Positions 22,674-33,088 are shown, numbered from the stretch's first letter. The stretch: 36,577 nucleotides of DNA from Hysterium pulicare CBS 123377 (GCA_000467715.1 AJFK01000762.1:1-36577); one strand, 5' to 3'. The notes: a model not told the origin generated them from the letters alone. Made by a program: numbers and translations.

Positions 22674-22733
22674 CATGAGAGCTTCAAATATACTCACCGC
22701 TTTACGCCTGGTTGAGCTGTACAAACTCTTCGA
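22674..22733 (+). repeat. Promoter-like dispersed repeat, copy 3
   Basis: Full copy: ATGAGAGCTTCAAATATACT, a short spacer, then CGCCTGGTTGAGCTGTACAA and ACTCTTC. It lies only about 270 bases from copy 2, in the same orientation. The coding-like relic at 22853-23168 begins about 120 bases downstream on the same strand, which fits a promoter role but does not prove it. Confidence 0.6.
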
Positions 22734-22852
22734 GAGAGAGGTCCTTCGCTGGACCGCGAAGTCAACGTCTTGCGTAAGATACCGCAAACGCTACTCAACG
22801 GCGTCTAACTCCATGAGCTAGTGGCTGTTCCCAACAACGACAACGATATGGA

Positions 22853-23168
22853 TGGTAGCAACGGCAGTGAACGCGTCTGCGCCTGGTAGTGAAGCTGAAC
22901 CTAGTGCCGCCAATCTTCCTTCTGCAACACCACCCACCGTAACACCGCCTAATGCGGCTCACGATCGTGCCTGTGCTACTTGAGCTGATAGTCACTTCCG
23001 GATGCAATACTTCTACGATGGCTTGGATGGTTTAGAAGATGATGCTGAGAACCATGACCAGGAATCAAAAAAGGACGATGAAGCGTATCATACGGTAGAA
23101 AAAATGGCGAGACGGATGTTAGATGGCTAGGATCTGGATTGGAAAGGAATGGGAGTACATTTTTGAAA
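22853..23168 (+). pseudogene. Unidentified coding relic downstream of repeat copy 3
   Basis: One plus-strand frame reads about 100 codons with two internal stops (a TGA after RACAT near 22980, a TAG after MARRMLDG near 23127) and ends at TGA. The first part is Ala/Pro/Ser-rich (NASAPGSEAEPSAANLPSAT). The second is acidic and helical (DGLDGLEDDAENHDQESKKD). The frame is unbroken by indels. Family unknown. Confidence 0.35.
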
Positions 23169-24436
23169 GCGCGTAACCTGAGTGAACGTTAACCCCTAAA
23201 TAAAGAGACTAATCCCAAATGAGAAGCTGGGGGGTTAGGGACCAGAATGCCAGATATCATGAATAGAAATCTACCCGGGATTCGGCTGGTATTCTACCTT
23301 GCCATCAGACATCCTTCTTTTCATGAATGACGAATGAGCTCCGCTTCATAACGTTCGCAGCGACGCAAAACAGCAGGCTGTGTTAACACATCAACAGTGA
23401 CTCCTCCGTGACATACACTTTTCCGATCCGAGATGAAAGGAACTGTAAGATCGTGAACACTTCGAAAAGAGCTCAAAGTTCATTGGAATTCGTTTAGCCA
23501 TTCGTCTTCGCATCCTTGAATCGTAGGTGTATCCTCGACTCCTCATATCGGGTGTCGGACCATCGGTCTCATCTCATGAATAAACGCCTGGTCAGCTTGA
23601 AAAGACCAGACAAATCGAGTCAGATTCCCTCTGCATTCCCCTCCATTACTGCTTTCTCCCTCACCAACTTTCCAGGTATTGCGGTGCAAGCAAATACATA
23701 CAAGTATCGGTAAACTTGGACACTTAGTCTGCGCCATTGTTGGAGGAATCCACCTCAAGGATATGAGAGGTATTGACTTCGAGGGCCTTTTTCGAGAGGC
23801 GTTATGCGCGAATTGGGTCGTGTGATTAGATAGACATTAAATCAATGGCATCGGATAGAACTATGTGAGGAGGGATAGCCGGTGGGAGAGTGCTGGAAGA
23901 ATTGGAGCTGATTATTCAGCCGGAAGAGCCCGAGTAGTGGCATGTCCGCGTGTGTTGGTGCAAAGGCTGTTTTGACCTCCGTGCCTCAACCATGACAACC
24001 CCCGACTGTCTGGAGATCTATTGCGCCTGGATACGAGTCAGACTGATTTCCTTGCAGCACGTTACCTTGGGTTCGCGATCAATCCAGCCCATCATGGAAG
24101 TTTCAGTGAGCACATGGGGCTTGACTCATCATCGAGCCGCTGGTTCAAAGTCAAACCCCAACACCAGAAAGACCAACTGGGTATACTCCAGTCCGAGAAG
24201 GCGGAAACATGGCCATGCATGTGCTCGTCATATACACTAAAACACACGTTATCATGAAAGACCCCCGCAAAAAGAATCCAACCTCATGAAATGAAGTAAC
24301 TGGTATGAGCTTCCAGCCCAGCTCAGCAGTCGCACTACCCGGACAGGAGCTACCAGTACTTTCCAAGCCCACGAATCTCTCGCAATCTCGACCAAGAGCC
24401 AAGGACCCTCATTCGCCGCAATTCCCGAACCGCACA
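23169..24436. other. Gene-poor stretch with a weak relic
   Basis: A plus-strand signal at about 23880-24256 reads like protein in two frames (GGRVLEELELIIQPEEPE, then LRLDTSQTDFLAARYLGFAI) and may be a scrap of a gene. A plus frame at 23516-23713 is not convincing. Nothing else is recognised. Confidence 0.3.
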
Positions 24437-25396
24437 TCAAGCAGCAGTGACCATGCTTTTCAACCTGCGCATCCTATACTTCAAAAGCTCCATATCCCTC
24501 ATTTGTTCCTCCCGCGCAACCTTCCTCCTTTTCATACCCGCCCATATCTCTTGCACCGTGTCTTCGACCATCATATCTGTGATTGGGTCCTCTGACCTGT
24601 CCTCTTGTATAGTGCGGGTATAGGGTCGGAGCTGGACGAGCTGCTCGAGAGATTGTTGGGTGGCGGCTGAGGATCTGAAGCTTAACTGGGGTGAAAGAAC
24701 GTGCGAAGATTTGGAGATCTGTGCGGACGATGGGTGGTACATTAGCCAGATGTAGACTGAGGTGGGAGCGAAGCGTATCAAGAGCCAAGCGATCGAAGTA
24801 AAGAGATGGGAAAGGAAGTAGGACACTGTACGTACATCCTCAATCTTCCGACATGTCTGGAAGCTCTCCAACTGAGCCTTTGCCCCCCAGTATCTCGCCA
24901 AATTCTTCCTGATCTGCACTAATTTCCTCGCCTGCGCATTCGCCATATCTTCCAGGCTCTTCTGCTGCTCCGATGCACAAGCCGTCCTCCGCCCTAGCAA
25001 CCGCTCGATATTCTTTTTCAGAAGCTCCTCCTGCTTGACTAGCGCAGCAATGGAGTTCAGGGAACCGTTCCCATCTTTGACGAGAGCGATGCGGGAGTGG
25101 CCTCGCCATTTGCGGAGACACGATTGTAGGAGGAGATAAACCACGACAGGAAGAAGGAGAGCAGAATTCGCGATGAGTACGTACGAGAGCCGGTCCTGGA
25201 GGTAGAGAAGCGTGCTGTTTAGGTGTAAGAGACCCGAGATGAGGACGTAAGATTTCTGGACGCGGAGGTAGCGGATGATTACGAGGAGGAGGAAGGCATC
25301 TGGGATTAGGACTAGTGGTGTGAGGATTGCGAGAAATAAGAGGATTATGAGGATGATAGAGAGCGACAGAGTGAGGGTGTTTGAGACAGACAGCAT
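24437..25396 (-). CDS. Predicted membrane protein with central coiled coil
   Basis: Open frame of 319 residues from ATG 25396. Hydrophobic segments lie at about residues 8-45 (one long or two close helices) and 72-92. A Lys/Glu/Gln-rich helix at about 118-180 has coiled-coil character (KQEELLKKNIERLLGRR). Another membrane-like segment covers 191-217 (YFLSHLFTSIAWLLIRF), and a charged helical tail at 276-315 ends RRLKSMVTAA. Residue 188 begins exactly at a GTACGT donor and an in-frame 117-base intron is possible (to CACAG at 24719), which would remove residues 188-226 with the last membrane segment. A 79-base alternative would shift frame. No family was recognised and no signal peptide cleavage site is evident. 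The next gene upstream (25970-26557) is on the same strand. Confidence 0.65.
   Translation of the reverse strand: MLSVSNTLTLSLSIILIILLFLAILTPLVLIPDAFLLLVIIRYLRVQKSYVLISGLLHLNSTLLYLQDRLSYVLIANSALLLPVVVYLLLQSCLRKWRGHSRIALVKDGNGSLNSIAALVKQEELLKKNIERLLGRRTACASEQQKSLEDMANAQARKLVQIRKNLARYWGAKAQLESFQTCRKIEDVRTVSYFLSHLFTSIAWLLIRFAPTSVYIWLMYHPSSAQISKSSHVLSPQLSFRSSAATQQSLEQLVQLRPYTRTIQEDRSEDPITDMMVEDTVQEIWAGMKRRKVAREEQMRDMELLKYRMRRLKSMVTAA
24719..24835 (-). other. Possible optional in-frame intron
   Basis: On the minus strand: GTACGT donor at 24835, a CTAAT branch-like element, and CACAG acceptor at 24719. Length is 117 bases (39 codons) at phase 0 with no stop inside, so both spliced and retained forms stay in frame. 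The removed part is nearly all of the third hydrophobic region of the membrane protein. Confidence 0.4.
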
Positions 25397-25969
25397 GATT
25401 CTGTTGGGAATGGCGCTGGCTTGGGCATGAATTTTGGATTATCGGTTCGTTATCGTGGGCGTTTCTGCGGATGAAGTTCGGGGTACACAGAAACCACGAG
25501 TAATCTAAGCTTACAGATAACGAACTACCGGAGATGTGTTAGAGAAACTTGCCAAAGTCAGCAATTTTGAGGACCTGGAGGATTGGAATGAATAGCATTT
25601 TGGTAATACAATATCCTCACCATCCATTACAATTATATTTACCAGCAGAGCGATCTCAGTAGGCCTTTCAAAAATTATGTGAAGAAAGAGCTCATTCGGA
25701 AAATTGAACCGAGAATGAGTGCATTGATTGTGAGTACATCGTTTTTCTGTTTTGTAGTTTTTCATATTCAAGAGAAGTGTCCGTCAAACCACAACATCAT
25801 GTCAACGCAAATCAAACCATCGTTTCCTCGCCATCCATATCAGACCATCGTCGTAGAAAGCCATAGCCAATTTGACACGCATCAGCACCAGCATCAAGTT
25901 GAACCGAAACCAACCCACATCGCATCCCATTCCATCCCCCGATCGCCTCCCCTATCCTTCGGTGCTTCT
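25397..25969. other. Intergenic region
   Basis: Lies between two minus-strand genes and must hold the promoter of the membrane protein gene and the 3' end of its neighbour. A plus frame at 25679-26227 crosses into the gene at 25970-26557 as its antisense shadow. No repeat or RNA gene is seen. Confidence 0.4.
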
Positions 25970-26557
25970 CTATCCCCACAGCCAACCATTCTTCCCGTTC
26001 TTCCCGTTCTTCCCTTCCTCCCCACCAACTTTCCGTCCACCCTCAGCCTTTGTAACCCTCCTGTCCAATGCCCTCACTGCATTTCCCGTCTCGCGTCTCG
26101 TTTCTTTGATATCCTCATCTGCCTTGTCCATTCGCTGATTTGCATTGGCCTCGAAGGCATCCAAACGGCGCTGCACGGTATGAAGACTTTGATGAATGCT
26201 GAGGCGGTCGAGACCCACAAGAAGTAATGCTGCGTCGGAGTCGAGCTCTTTTTCATCATCCTTGCCGGTGGTGTACTTGATATCCACAACCGATTTCTTC
26301 GCCTTGGTCGCAGAGGGGGCCGTTGATCTGGTCTTCGCCGTTTCCTTGCCATTTCCACAGACAGGTATGTCTTTGGACGAGGCTCCGGTAGTGCTGGGAA
26401 TAGCAGGCACACCATGGTCGTACCATTGATTCACATGTTTCTTACACCGGTTCATGATGCGCTTGTCCCCGTTGTTCTTGGGCGCCGAGGCTTTCCATGG
26501 GCATCGCTTACCCTCGGTTGTAGTTCCGAGGCAGTTTGGGCGTGTCTCTGGTGCCAT
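25970..26557 (-). CDS. Cys/His-module protein with C-terminal coiled coil
   Basis: Intact single-exon frame of 195 residues from ATG 26557. The N-terminus holds a candidate zinc module: Cys9-Leu-Gly-x4-Gly-x-Arg-Cys19, then Cys38-x2-His41-x3-Trp45. A basic, Ser/Thr-rich linker follows (about 55-95), then a helical region at 115-180 with coiled-coil character (LHTVQRRLDAFEANANQRMD). The tail is Gly/Lys/Asn-repetitive (GKN three times) and ends WLWG. The same module, with matching spacing, ends the protein at 33697-34437. A CxGxTxxGxRC type element recalls short zinc motifs beside T5orf172/GIY-YIG domains in fungi, but no nuclease domain is present here. The role is unknown, and nucleic-acid or protein binding would be a guess. 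A TTATAATT box about 55 bases upstream could be the TATA element. Confidence 0.75.
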   Translation of the reverse strand: MAPETRPNCLGTTTEGKRCPWKASAPKNNGDKRIMNRCKKHVNQWYDHGVPAIPSTTGASSKDIPVCGNGKETAKTRSTAPSATKAKKSVVDIKYTTGKDDEKELDSDAALLLVGLDRLSIHQSLHTVQRRLDAFEANANQRMDKADEDIKETRRETGNAVRALDRRVTKAEGGRKVGGEEGKNGKNGKNGWLWG

Positions 26558-27679
26558 TATTTGGGCGTGGGCGAGTGGGTTGCCTGTGTTTGAACGGAAT
26601 TATAAGCTTTGGCAAAGATATGAGGTCAGACGAAGGCACGGGTTGGATGAAGAGAGGGGGTAGCAGGAAGGGTCGAGTGGAAACTAGGGCTTAACTCACT
26701 TGAATGTTTGATAGTGACGGATGGGATTCGTTGAAGTTCGTCAGAAACTCTTCGGAATGCTGTCGAAGGCGGTTGAAGAAGTGATCCTTTGCTCATTCAG
26801 CCATCAGCTGTTCTCGTTGGTGTTTTAAATCCCTTAAAGCGCTCCCCGGAAATGAGCGTTTCGTAAAGAGCGGTGAATCAGCCTTTGTTTGTGCATTAGA
26901 ACGATAATGATAAAATGTTTGGGCATGTGATAAATGGAATGGCAACGTGCATCGTGCGTTGTACGATCCCACGGCGGGCTTGGTACCCACTTTGGTTGCA
27001 GAAAAAGTGGAAGTATGGGGAATGAGAGGGAAGATTTGTTATGCCACAGTACGCGGGAGCTCCCATCATCAGTGTCTGGTGAGGGAGAAAACGAAATTGA
27101 AATCCTCATATGACCCTGTATCTCAGATGACCTAGAACATGTTGATGTCTCGAATGCTAGAGGACGTCTATTTCCGCAGCATTTCTGTGGGGGTGTATCC
27201 GCCGAGCAACTTGCAATTGCCGGACGCTAATGCACGCAGCGACCACTGATCAGGGACGAAGTGACACGTCTCGCATACGAGGAAGCGCGTAATCCCAGGT
27301 AGATTGAAGTCGCGGATAACTGCACAATGGTGGCCCGCCCCAAACAACACTGCAAGGTAGATGTCAGCCTAATCACATTTACAACGCAATTTGAAAACCA
27401 GAGGACTAACAGGGAATAATTGAAACAAGAACACGCTCCACTGAGCCGTGCTCGTTCGACAGGGGGTGTATGACTTTCCCTCCTAGTTGATTTGGAACCA
27501 CATTTCTCATCTGTCAATTGCACTCGCGCCTCAGCCTAACCGCTCCGCAACATGCAAGCAAACATGTCACATCCCCACTTTTTTGCAGCCGCATAACCTA
27601 TGCTTCTTCCCATGCAAATAATTGGTCCCTTTCTCCTGGGTCCTTTGTGCACTTTCAATGCGTCTTCCCGAGGCCCTAA
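26558..27679. other. No recognisable gene
   Basis: Upstream DNA of the Cys/His-module gene and beyond. A minus frame at 26834-27109 (91 codons) and others at 27168-27523 are open, but none shows a family motif. The part near 27540-27680 may carry remains of the saccharopine reductase relic. Confidence 0.3.
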
Positions 27680-28180
27680 GTTTCTCCAGCTGTGCACAGA
27701 GAGTGTCGAGGAGATTACTTCCAACGACGATAACTTTCTCTTTGGACATGATTCCCATCCATTTCATGCCGGAAATGATTTGTTCACTCTCTGCCTCGTC
27801 GGGAAACCGGGCCACTTCTTCGACACGGGGGTGCGGCGGTGAAGTTAGTAACGTGCTTTTCAAGGTGAGGAGATGTAGTCTACCTCTCATCTACGTTCGA
27901 TGTACCAATTGCCTTTTGCCGAATAGTCATACTATCCTTCAGCCATTTCTTTTTTCCCTGTTCGAGTCATCCCAAATTAGCCAATGCCTGCACAAAAGCT
28001 GGGTTGCCCCAGTATCGAAGCAAACCACGGATTACCATGTGAACTCCCGGAATGTTGTAGATCTCGCGGAACGGGACCGAAAGACGACTGGGATAGGCTA
28101 CAAGGTCTGCATCAGGGGTAACATCGGGACTAATGGGATCGGTGCGAGAGAAACCTGCAGCGAGTTTCTAGGCTGTCGAT
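27680..28180 (-). pseudogene. Saccharopine reductase (LYS9-type) relic
   Basis: Relic of the C-terminal half of saccharopine reductase, the penultimate enzyme of the fungal alpha-aminoadipate lysine pathway. On the minus strand: YPSRLSVPFREIYNIPG and VIRGLLRYWGNPAFVQALAN (about 27968-28100), then, after an in-frame stop and frame changes, SEQIISGMKWMGIMSKEKVI and GSNLLDTLCAQLEKL (27678-27790). The order and spacing (Y-P-x-R, IRGxLRYxGNPAF, W-x-G, LLDTLC) fit the family. The N-terminal Rossmann half is not seen upstream, nor the final conserved QHKF/TST region. At least two indels and several stops make it non-functional. Confidence 0.8.
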
Positions 28181-28252
28181 AAGGTCCGACGCGCTAGCAC
28201 TAATTGGCATCTTCTAGACAAATCGGTACCGTTATCGCCGACTCACCTACTG

Positions 28253-28351
28253 TCATATGTTTGTATGGTCACGAGAGAGGTACTCAACGCAAGACGGAGC
28301 TACCATGTCACTTCTAAGCATTAGGGTCTTCTTCGAAGCAATGGTAGCCAT
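28253..28351 (-). CDS. Tiny ORF directly downstream of repeat copy 4
   Basis: An ATG in good context (CACAATGG) lies 8 bases beyond the promoter-like repeat and opens 32 codons (MATIASKKTLMLRSDMVAPS and on) to TGA. It is the only repeat copy followed at once by a start codon. The peptide matches nothing I know and may be the head of a broken gene. Confidence 0.25.
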   Translation of the reverse strand: MATIASKKTLMLRSDMVAPSCVEYLSRDHTNI

Positions 28352-28359
28352 TGTGAATA

Positions 28360-28402
28360 GACGAGTTTGGTAAAGCTCAACCACGCGTAGAGCGGTGAGG
28401 GG
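28360..28402 (-). repeat. Promoter-like dispersed repeat, copy 4 (partial)
   Basis: Minus-strand copy with CGCTCTACGCGTGGTTGAGC and TTTACCAAACTCGTC. It keeps the start-site-like half almost unchanged relative to copy 1 but replaces the TATA-like half. Confidence 0.55.
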
Positions 28403-29139
28403 CTGAGCTGGAAACTAAAGAAAAGAGATATGTGTTCGTTCGTTGTGGGGAATTGTAGCTGGAAGGAAGTTTTGCTGTTATCTGGCTTTGCTCGAGGTTC
28501 GCTCTCATACGTAGAAGCCCTGCTTGTCGACAGCCTCTTCTTCCGCTATACAAGTGCTCCTCCGGTGTCGAACAATAGACTGCAGGCTCTTTTTCACCTT
28601 TCAGCACTGGATCGGCCGATCGAATATTTTCTGGGATGCCGTTCCTTATCAAAGGTGTGCGCAAATACGAAAACATTTGAATACAGAATTAATAAAGTCG
28701 CTCTTAGGGCCAATCAAGGTTGTGACTTCGCTTTTCTCTCAATATGGGCCCTTATTCGTACTGTGGTTACGGAACTATGGAGATAATACGAGCGAAGCAT
28801 AGGTCAAACTAGGATCGCCTGCCGGGTTTCCACTTCAAAAATTCCCTGGTAACTACTGTAGAGAGGGCGCCCATTCTAACCTTACACATTGCTGAGATGA
28901 CTGATGCATGCTGTAAGAGAAAATCACGAGGAATCAACATGCATGCGCAGATGGTGAGTTGGGCATGCATACTAATGATTGCCGAACGGTTAGCCATTCT
29001 CTATCTCACCACAATGGATCACCCACCTTTTCTGACAAATTCATCTACTAATGACTTTGCCTACTAATAGTAACAGCGATTAGGTATTCTTCCCCGTCGC
29101 TAGAAATTCACTATTTTCTCCATGTGAACGCGACGATTA
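28403..29139. other. No recognisable gene
   Basis: A plus frame at 28430-28786 is open for 118 codons but overlaps a minus frame of similar length, and neither shows a domain. The segment just before 29140 could hold the eroded 5' part of the glutamate decarboxylase relic. Confidence 0.3.
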
Positions 29140-29600
29140 GGAAGCTGCATATCGAAGCATATGCTTCAAATGTTATCGAGAATCGTTGCATCAATATTAT
29201 AGCACGGCCTTTCAATCCGCCATTGGAAAAATAAAGTCAAAGGCGGTGGAGGTGAGCACATTGGGCTCCAGTGAAGCCATACTACTTGCGGTCCTTGCTG
29301 AAAAATGGGGATGGGAAAGTAAAACTGGCGGATCAATCACGAATACGCCGAATGCGCTTCAAGATGTGCTTAGATTCATATGAACGCGCTGGGACACTAT
29401 GCGGCAAGTCAAACATGATCAGGACCGTTCACGTATGCTGGAAAAAAACGGCCTATCATCTCGATATCGATCTACGATACATGACATGCAGCCAAGTCCG
29501 CTACACGTTGGATCCACGTGAGGCCATCTCCATCGTCAATGAGAACAAGATACTAGTTTGTCTTCATATATAGGGGAATACGAAGATGTGACTCTGGGAG
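29140..29600 (+). pseudogene. Glutamate decarboxylase relic
   Basis: Relic of a PLP-dependent glutamate decarboxylase (GABA-forming, cytosolic). Plus-strand pieces in family order: ENRCINIIARPFNPPLEK (29179-29232), EVSTLGSSEAILLAVLAEKW (about 29250-29310), SNMIRTVHVCWKKTAYHLDI and DLRYMTCSQVRYTLDPREAI (about 29410-29520), IVNENKILVCLHI, then GEYEDV near 29580. In intact GAD the GSSEAI, QVCWEK, IDPEKA and TGEYED stretches occur in this order. At least two frameshifts and a TAG before GEYEDV break it. The catalytic-lysine region (SGHKYG) is not found downstream, so the relic is also 3' truncated. Confidence 0.85.
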
Positions 29601-29889
29601 CGCTCGTTCATGCGTTGCTTTCGGATCACGAATGGAAAATAACTCACATGCAGCATGGAGGCGTAACATTGTCAGTGCACTTTGTTCATGTTACCATCGG
29701 CCTAATATGCTCACTGGTTGCATAGGTTATAACAATATTAGGTTCAGTTGGCGACACTGCACCAGCCGAGGCCAAAGTATCCACCAACAATTCCGCCGAC
29801 CAAGGCCACAATGCCATCGTAAGAAACGTTGCACCTGAAGCACTAGTACGCGCGCAAACTAGCGCCCCAAAATGGCGTACTATTCACTT

Positions 29890-30002
29890 GGCTTGTCTTT
29901 GTCAAACATGACACCAACAGATGGCGCAAACTTCCGAAATATCGGAATGGAAGCCGTCCTTAAGCCTAGAGACACACTTCTCATAGGTTTGGACCGGTGA
30001 CG
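29890..30002 (+). pseudogene. Possible EgtD-like methyltransferase scrap
   Basis: A short plus frame reads SLSNMTPTDGANFRNIGMEA and VLKPRDTLLIGLDR before a TGA. Histidine-specific SAM-dependent methyltransferases (EgtD type) have a similar stretch ending LxPGDxLLIGLD. Only about 35 codons support this, with nothing recognisable on either side, so the assignment is tentative. Confidence 0.4.
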
Positions 30003-30009
30003 TAGCGTC

Positions 30010-31689
30010 GCGAAGGTAAAGGAAGCAAAAAGCGAGGCCTCGGTATGCTGGAGGAGCTATCTTAAAACTGGTATAAGATACGCTGGGGTAGTCTTGGGCG
30101 ACGAAGCGGCTACGCAGCTCGACGGAGGAAGGAGGGCGGCATTAAGGTTTTTAGGGAATGGACAAATGATATTCATGATTGCTCTTTGTACTCGCTGCAG
30201 AGGAACAACACCTAGTCCTTTCATGCGAACAGATCCAATACTGAAGTAAAAAGTAATCGCGATGGAATTTCTGAGATTCCTGTTATCTGATCATGCAAGC
30301 GAGGAAGCTTAATGGGGATGACGAATGCAACGGAAAGAGCAAAAACAAAAGCCTTGAATTTATAGGTCTTTCTTAGGGCGGTCTGGTAGGCAAGACTAAC
30401 CACGAACAATTAGTGTCCATATAAAATCTTTGCAGTAAAGGTATATTCTTACCTTCGAGCTAATCTTGTGGTGAAAGATTAAATATTGCATGGATGTATT
30501 TTTGGACCAATTCGACGTTTGATGATCTAGAAGTGGATTAGTACTTGTCTATAAAACACCTTTGAAGGTTTTATTCGATACTTCAACTTTATGGGTGCTA
30601 GTCAACTGGTCGTCCAAACTGACAAGCAATATGTTTTGGGTAATTGAGCTGCTAGTCGCAACTCCCAGCGCCGATCCGAGTCTTCTCCAAAGGTTTAACG
30701 TTGTTGTCATGACGGCTTGTCCTCATAGCTGCTCGTTGGCAACACTGTAAGATTAGTTGCTGGTGTATTGAGACCCTTACCTATACAAATTGGAATTAAA
30801 GAGCTAGTTGCAATCCACGCGGGCGTCCCGTGCGGCATATTAGATAAGAGCATAGACCTGAAGAGTGCACATATGGAGCTAGATAATATAAGCTATTTCG
30901 TCTGTTTCGTATACGTCGTTAGGGTACCACTCTAGAAACTAAATACCGTGACGGCGAAGTGAAGTACAACGAGGCGAAAACCGGAGGATACCGCTGGTTC
31001 GAGCTGCACTGCTTGGAAAAAGAGCGCTGCATGAAAAAGGTTCGAGCTCCGGCCCATATAGGCGAAAAGGTTCGAAAATACTACCTGAGCTCGCGGCGAA
31101 GTCGATAGCATCGTCAAATGCATCACCAGACGTTCTACTTGTTCTCCAAAAAGATAAGCAGTCCCCATGAAGTAGTCGAAAGGGCAAATGATACAATCAT
31201 AACGGGATGTGTCCAGGAAATTACTGATTCTACAAGCACAGCTTCATAATGGACCATACTACCCAATCTATCAACGTCGACCACAGACGTAAGACGTCCG
31301 GGAAATCGGGTTAGTCGTGCTCGGAGCTGCCTTGTCGTTCGCTCCTTCGCTTAGTGTGAGCATCCACTGTAAGAGAACGGGAAAAAATCTGCCCCAGGTC
31401 AATTACTCTCGCTGCCAGATATAGCGCGCTGTGGCTTGTGGGATAATAGAATGATTGCCTCCTCTACTAATGGTTGATACGGGAAGGGATGCCTTTTCCT
31501 AACGATGCTACAGAAGGAAGTGAGGAGAGGTGAAAAGTGAAAGCAACACAAGAGACGAGAGTGATTCGTGTTGTGTTAGTTGTGTGGTTCTAAAATGAGA
31601 GCGAGGTTGAGAAGTAGTTTGGACTTACTTGATGAGAGAGGAGGGGAGAGTTAGGAAGTCAGCACAGGCCGAAAGGATGGCTTGTGCCT
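30010..31689. other. Gene-poor stretch with unidentified coding-like pieces
   Basis: Protein-like plus-strand pieces occur at 30562-30750 (VIELLVATPSADPSLLQRFN), about 30780-30930 (IGIKELVAIHAGVPCGILDK) and about 30945-31110 (KYNEAKTGGYRWFELHCLEK). They lie in different frames with stops between and may be one broken gene. No family was recognised. The rest holds nothing identifiable. Confidence 0.3.
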
Positions 31690-31751
31690 TGAAGAAGAGT
31701 TTGATTAAGCTCAACCACGCGAAAGCGCTGATTATATTTAAAGCTCTCATG
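31690..31751 (-). repeat. Promoter-like dispersed repeat, copy 5
   Basis: Full minus-strand copy: ATGAGAGCTTTAAATATAAT (TATA-like), a spacer, CGCGTGGTTGAGCTTAATCA and AACTCTTCTTCAAGGC. Beyond it the minus strand continues as a pyrimidine-rich leader-like stretch with a CAAGTAAGT donor-like site about 75 bases on, as in a fungal 5' UTR. No ORF with a good start follows. Confidence 0.65.
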
Positions 31752-32188
31752 CGATGTTGATGTAAATGCAAGCTGAGGTAAGCATTCTTACGGGTAAGGG
31801 TCTCGACTTGATAGAATAAACTCAGTGAGTCTTATATCGCGACAGCCTAAGACAAGCAGCTAAGGAGGGTCAATTTTCCGGGAAAGCCACTGTTACTTTA
31901 TGACTACAACCGAGATTAGGTCACCGTGAAAATTGGATCTTAACTTGGTGACTTGGATGAGTTTTATGGGACAGCGTTGAAGTTCGACATGTCATGAGAC
32001 AGGGTGGTTTTCTTGAAGCTGCTGGAACAGTGTCTCCATGCATTGTAGCGACTGCTACGATGAATCACGGCAGACTAGAAAGAGTGTGATGTGATCAGTT
32101 TGGGTTTCAGAAAGAAGGGTGACTCACACGGCGGTTATGCCCCTTTCGTTGACCTCTGCTGCCCGCTCAAGCGTAACCATTGACGATG
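31752..32188. other. No recognisable gene
   Basis: Nothing identifiable. The right part is presumably upstream regulatory DNA of the ORF at 32309. Confidence 0.4.
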
Positions 32189-32196
32189 TTATATTA
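32189..32196 (+). promoter_or_regulatory. TATA-like box of the 32309 ORF
   Basis: TTATATTAAG about 115 bases before the ATG, followed by a C/A-rich leader (ACAACACCATCACCCC). This is a typical fungal core promoter layout, with no experimental support. Confidence 0.35.
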
Positions 32197-32308
32197 AGAG
32201 TCCTTTACCTCCATCAAGGAGAGAACAACACCATCACCCCTTATTCTGAACGCGAACAGCGACTCTTCAAGTGAAGGCTGTTTCTCAAACGTTTCTTGAT
32301 TCTAGATC

Positions 32309-33088
32309 ATGGCTTCTGCTTCAGACAAGTGCTCTGAACCCATCATAGCGCCTCCTCCAGAAGACACAGCCACTCAAGGTACCGCTCCTTCAGTTACAAA
32401 GCCTCCAGTAAAGGATGCAGCCTCTCATGACGCAGCCGCTCCATAGAACCCACAACCACCGGCTAGAGCTCATGTTATCTTGACACCTATAAGGATCAAT
32501 AGGTTTGATCTAATCCGCCCCATGCAACGACACCCGTGCTGGCTGATTCCTAGAGTCTGTCAGCGCGACTCTGGCCTACCCTGCAGAATCGCTAGGCAGT
32601 AGAGCAAAGAGCCTTCGCAGCCAGCAGTACATCCATCTCAATCCAGGAAATTCAGCGTGGGAGAGCACGGGAAATGTTCTCCAATCGGAGGCGCGGGGAG
32701 TAGACGCTACATCTCGCCCATTTCCCAATCGAAAACCACAAGTCCCACACAGCCATATCCTCCGCCTGAAGGTCCCTTTTCTGCCGGGAGCCATCAGGAA
32801 TACCACATCCAGAAATACCAAATCGATCTTGACATTCTCCTCATCCGGCAGTGGTTGGCGCACATGGCAAACTACATGCACCGGATACTCGGACTTGTTC
32901 CAAATTCCATGATGGCATTTTTGTTACTTGTAATTTCTTCTCCCTGTATCTTCCTCATAAAGTCCGACGTTGAAAACATTTTCCAATGTAGAGCTCTCCT
33001 CCAAGGTGCTGTGTGTTGTTCGTTACGTCTAGAGCTGCTCGGGTACAGGTGTACAGTTGGTGAGAGGGGTCTTTTTGAGACGACATGA
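32309..33088 (+). pseudogene. Near-intact ORF with two in-frame TAG codons
   Basis: From ATG 32309 (context GATCATGG) one frame runs 260 codons to a stop at 33086-33088. It is interrupted only by TAG at 32444-32446 (codon 46) and TAG at 32600-32602 (codon 98). The N-terminus is Ala/Pro/Thr/Ser-rich (APPPEDTATQGTAPSVTKPP). The middle is basic and Pro-rich with FDLIRPMQRHPCWLIPR. The part after the second stop contains YHIQKYQIDLDILLIRQWLA and a hydrophobic stretch MMAFLLLVISSPCIFLI. No family was recognised. Both stops could arise from CAG by C-to-T change. A promoter-like upstream region and the lack of frameshifts suggest recent loss. Splicing around the stops or readthrough cannot be excluded. 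Confidence 0.5.

Noticed and set aside
25679-26227. 182-codon plus-strand open frame
   Set aside because: It overlaps the antisense of the gene at 25970-26557, is Pro/Ser/Phe-rich and low in complexity, and lacks motifs. The minus-strand frame has a Cys/His module and a coiled coil.
27622-28182. 186-codon plus-strand open frame
   Set aside because: It covers the saccharopine reductase relic on the other strand and has no family features of its own.
31060-31090. GGTTCGA-like T-loop of a possible tRNA
   Set aside because: No matching acceptor stem, D-arm or A-box at the proper distance could be found.
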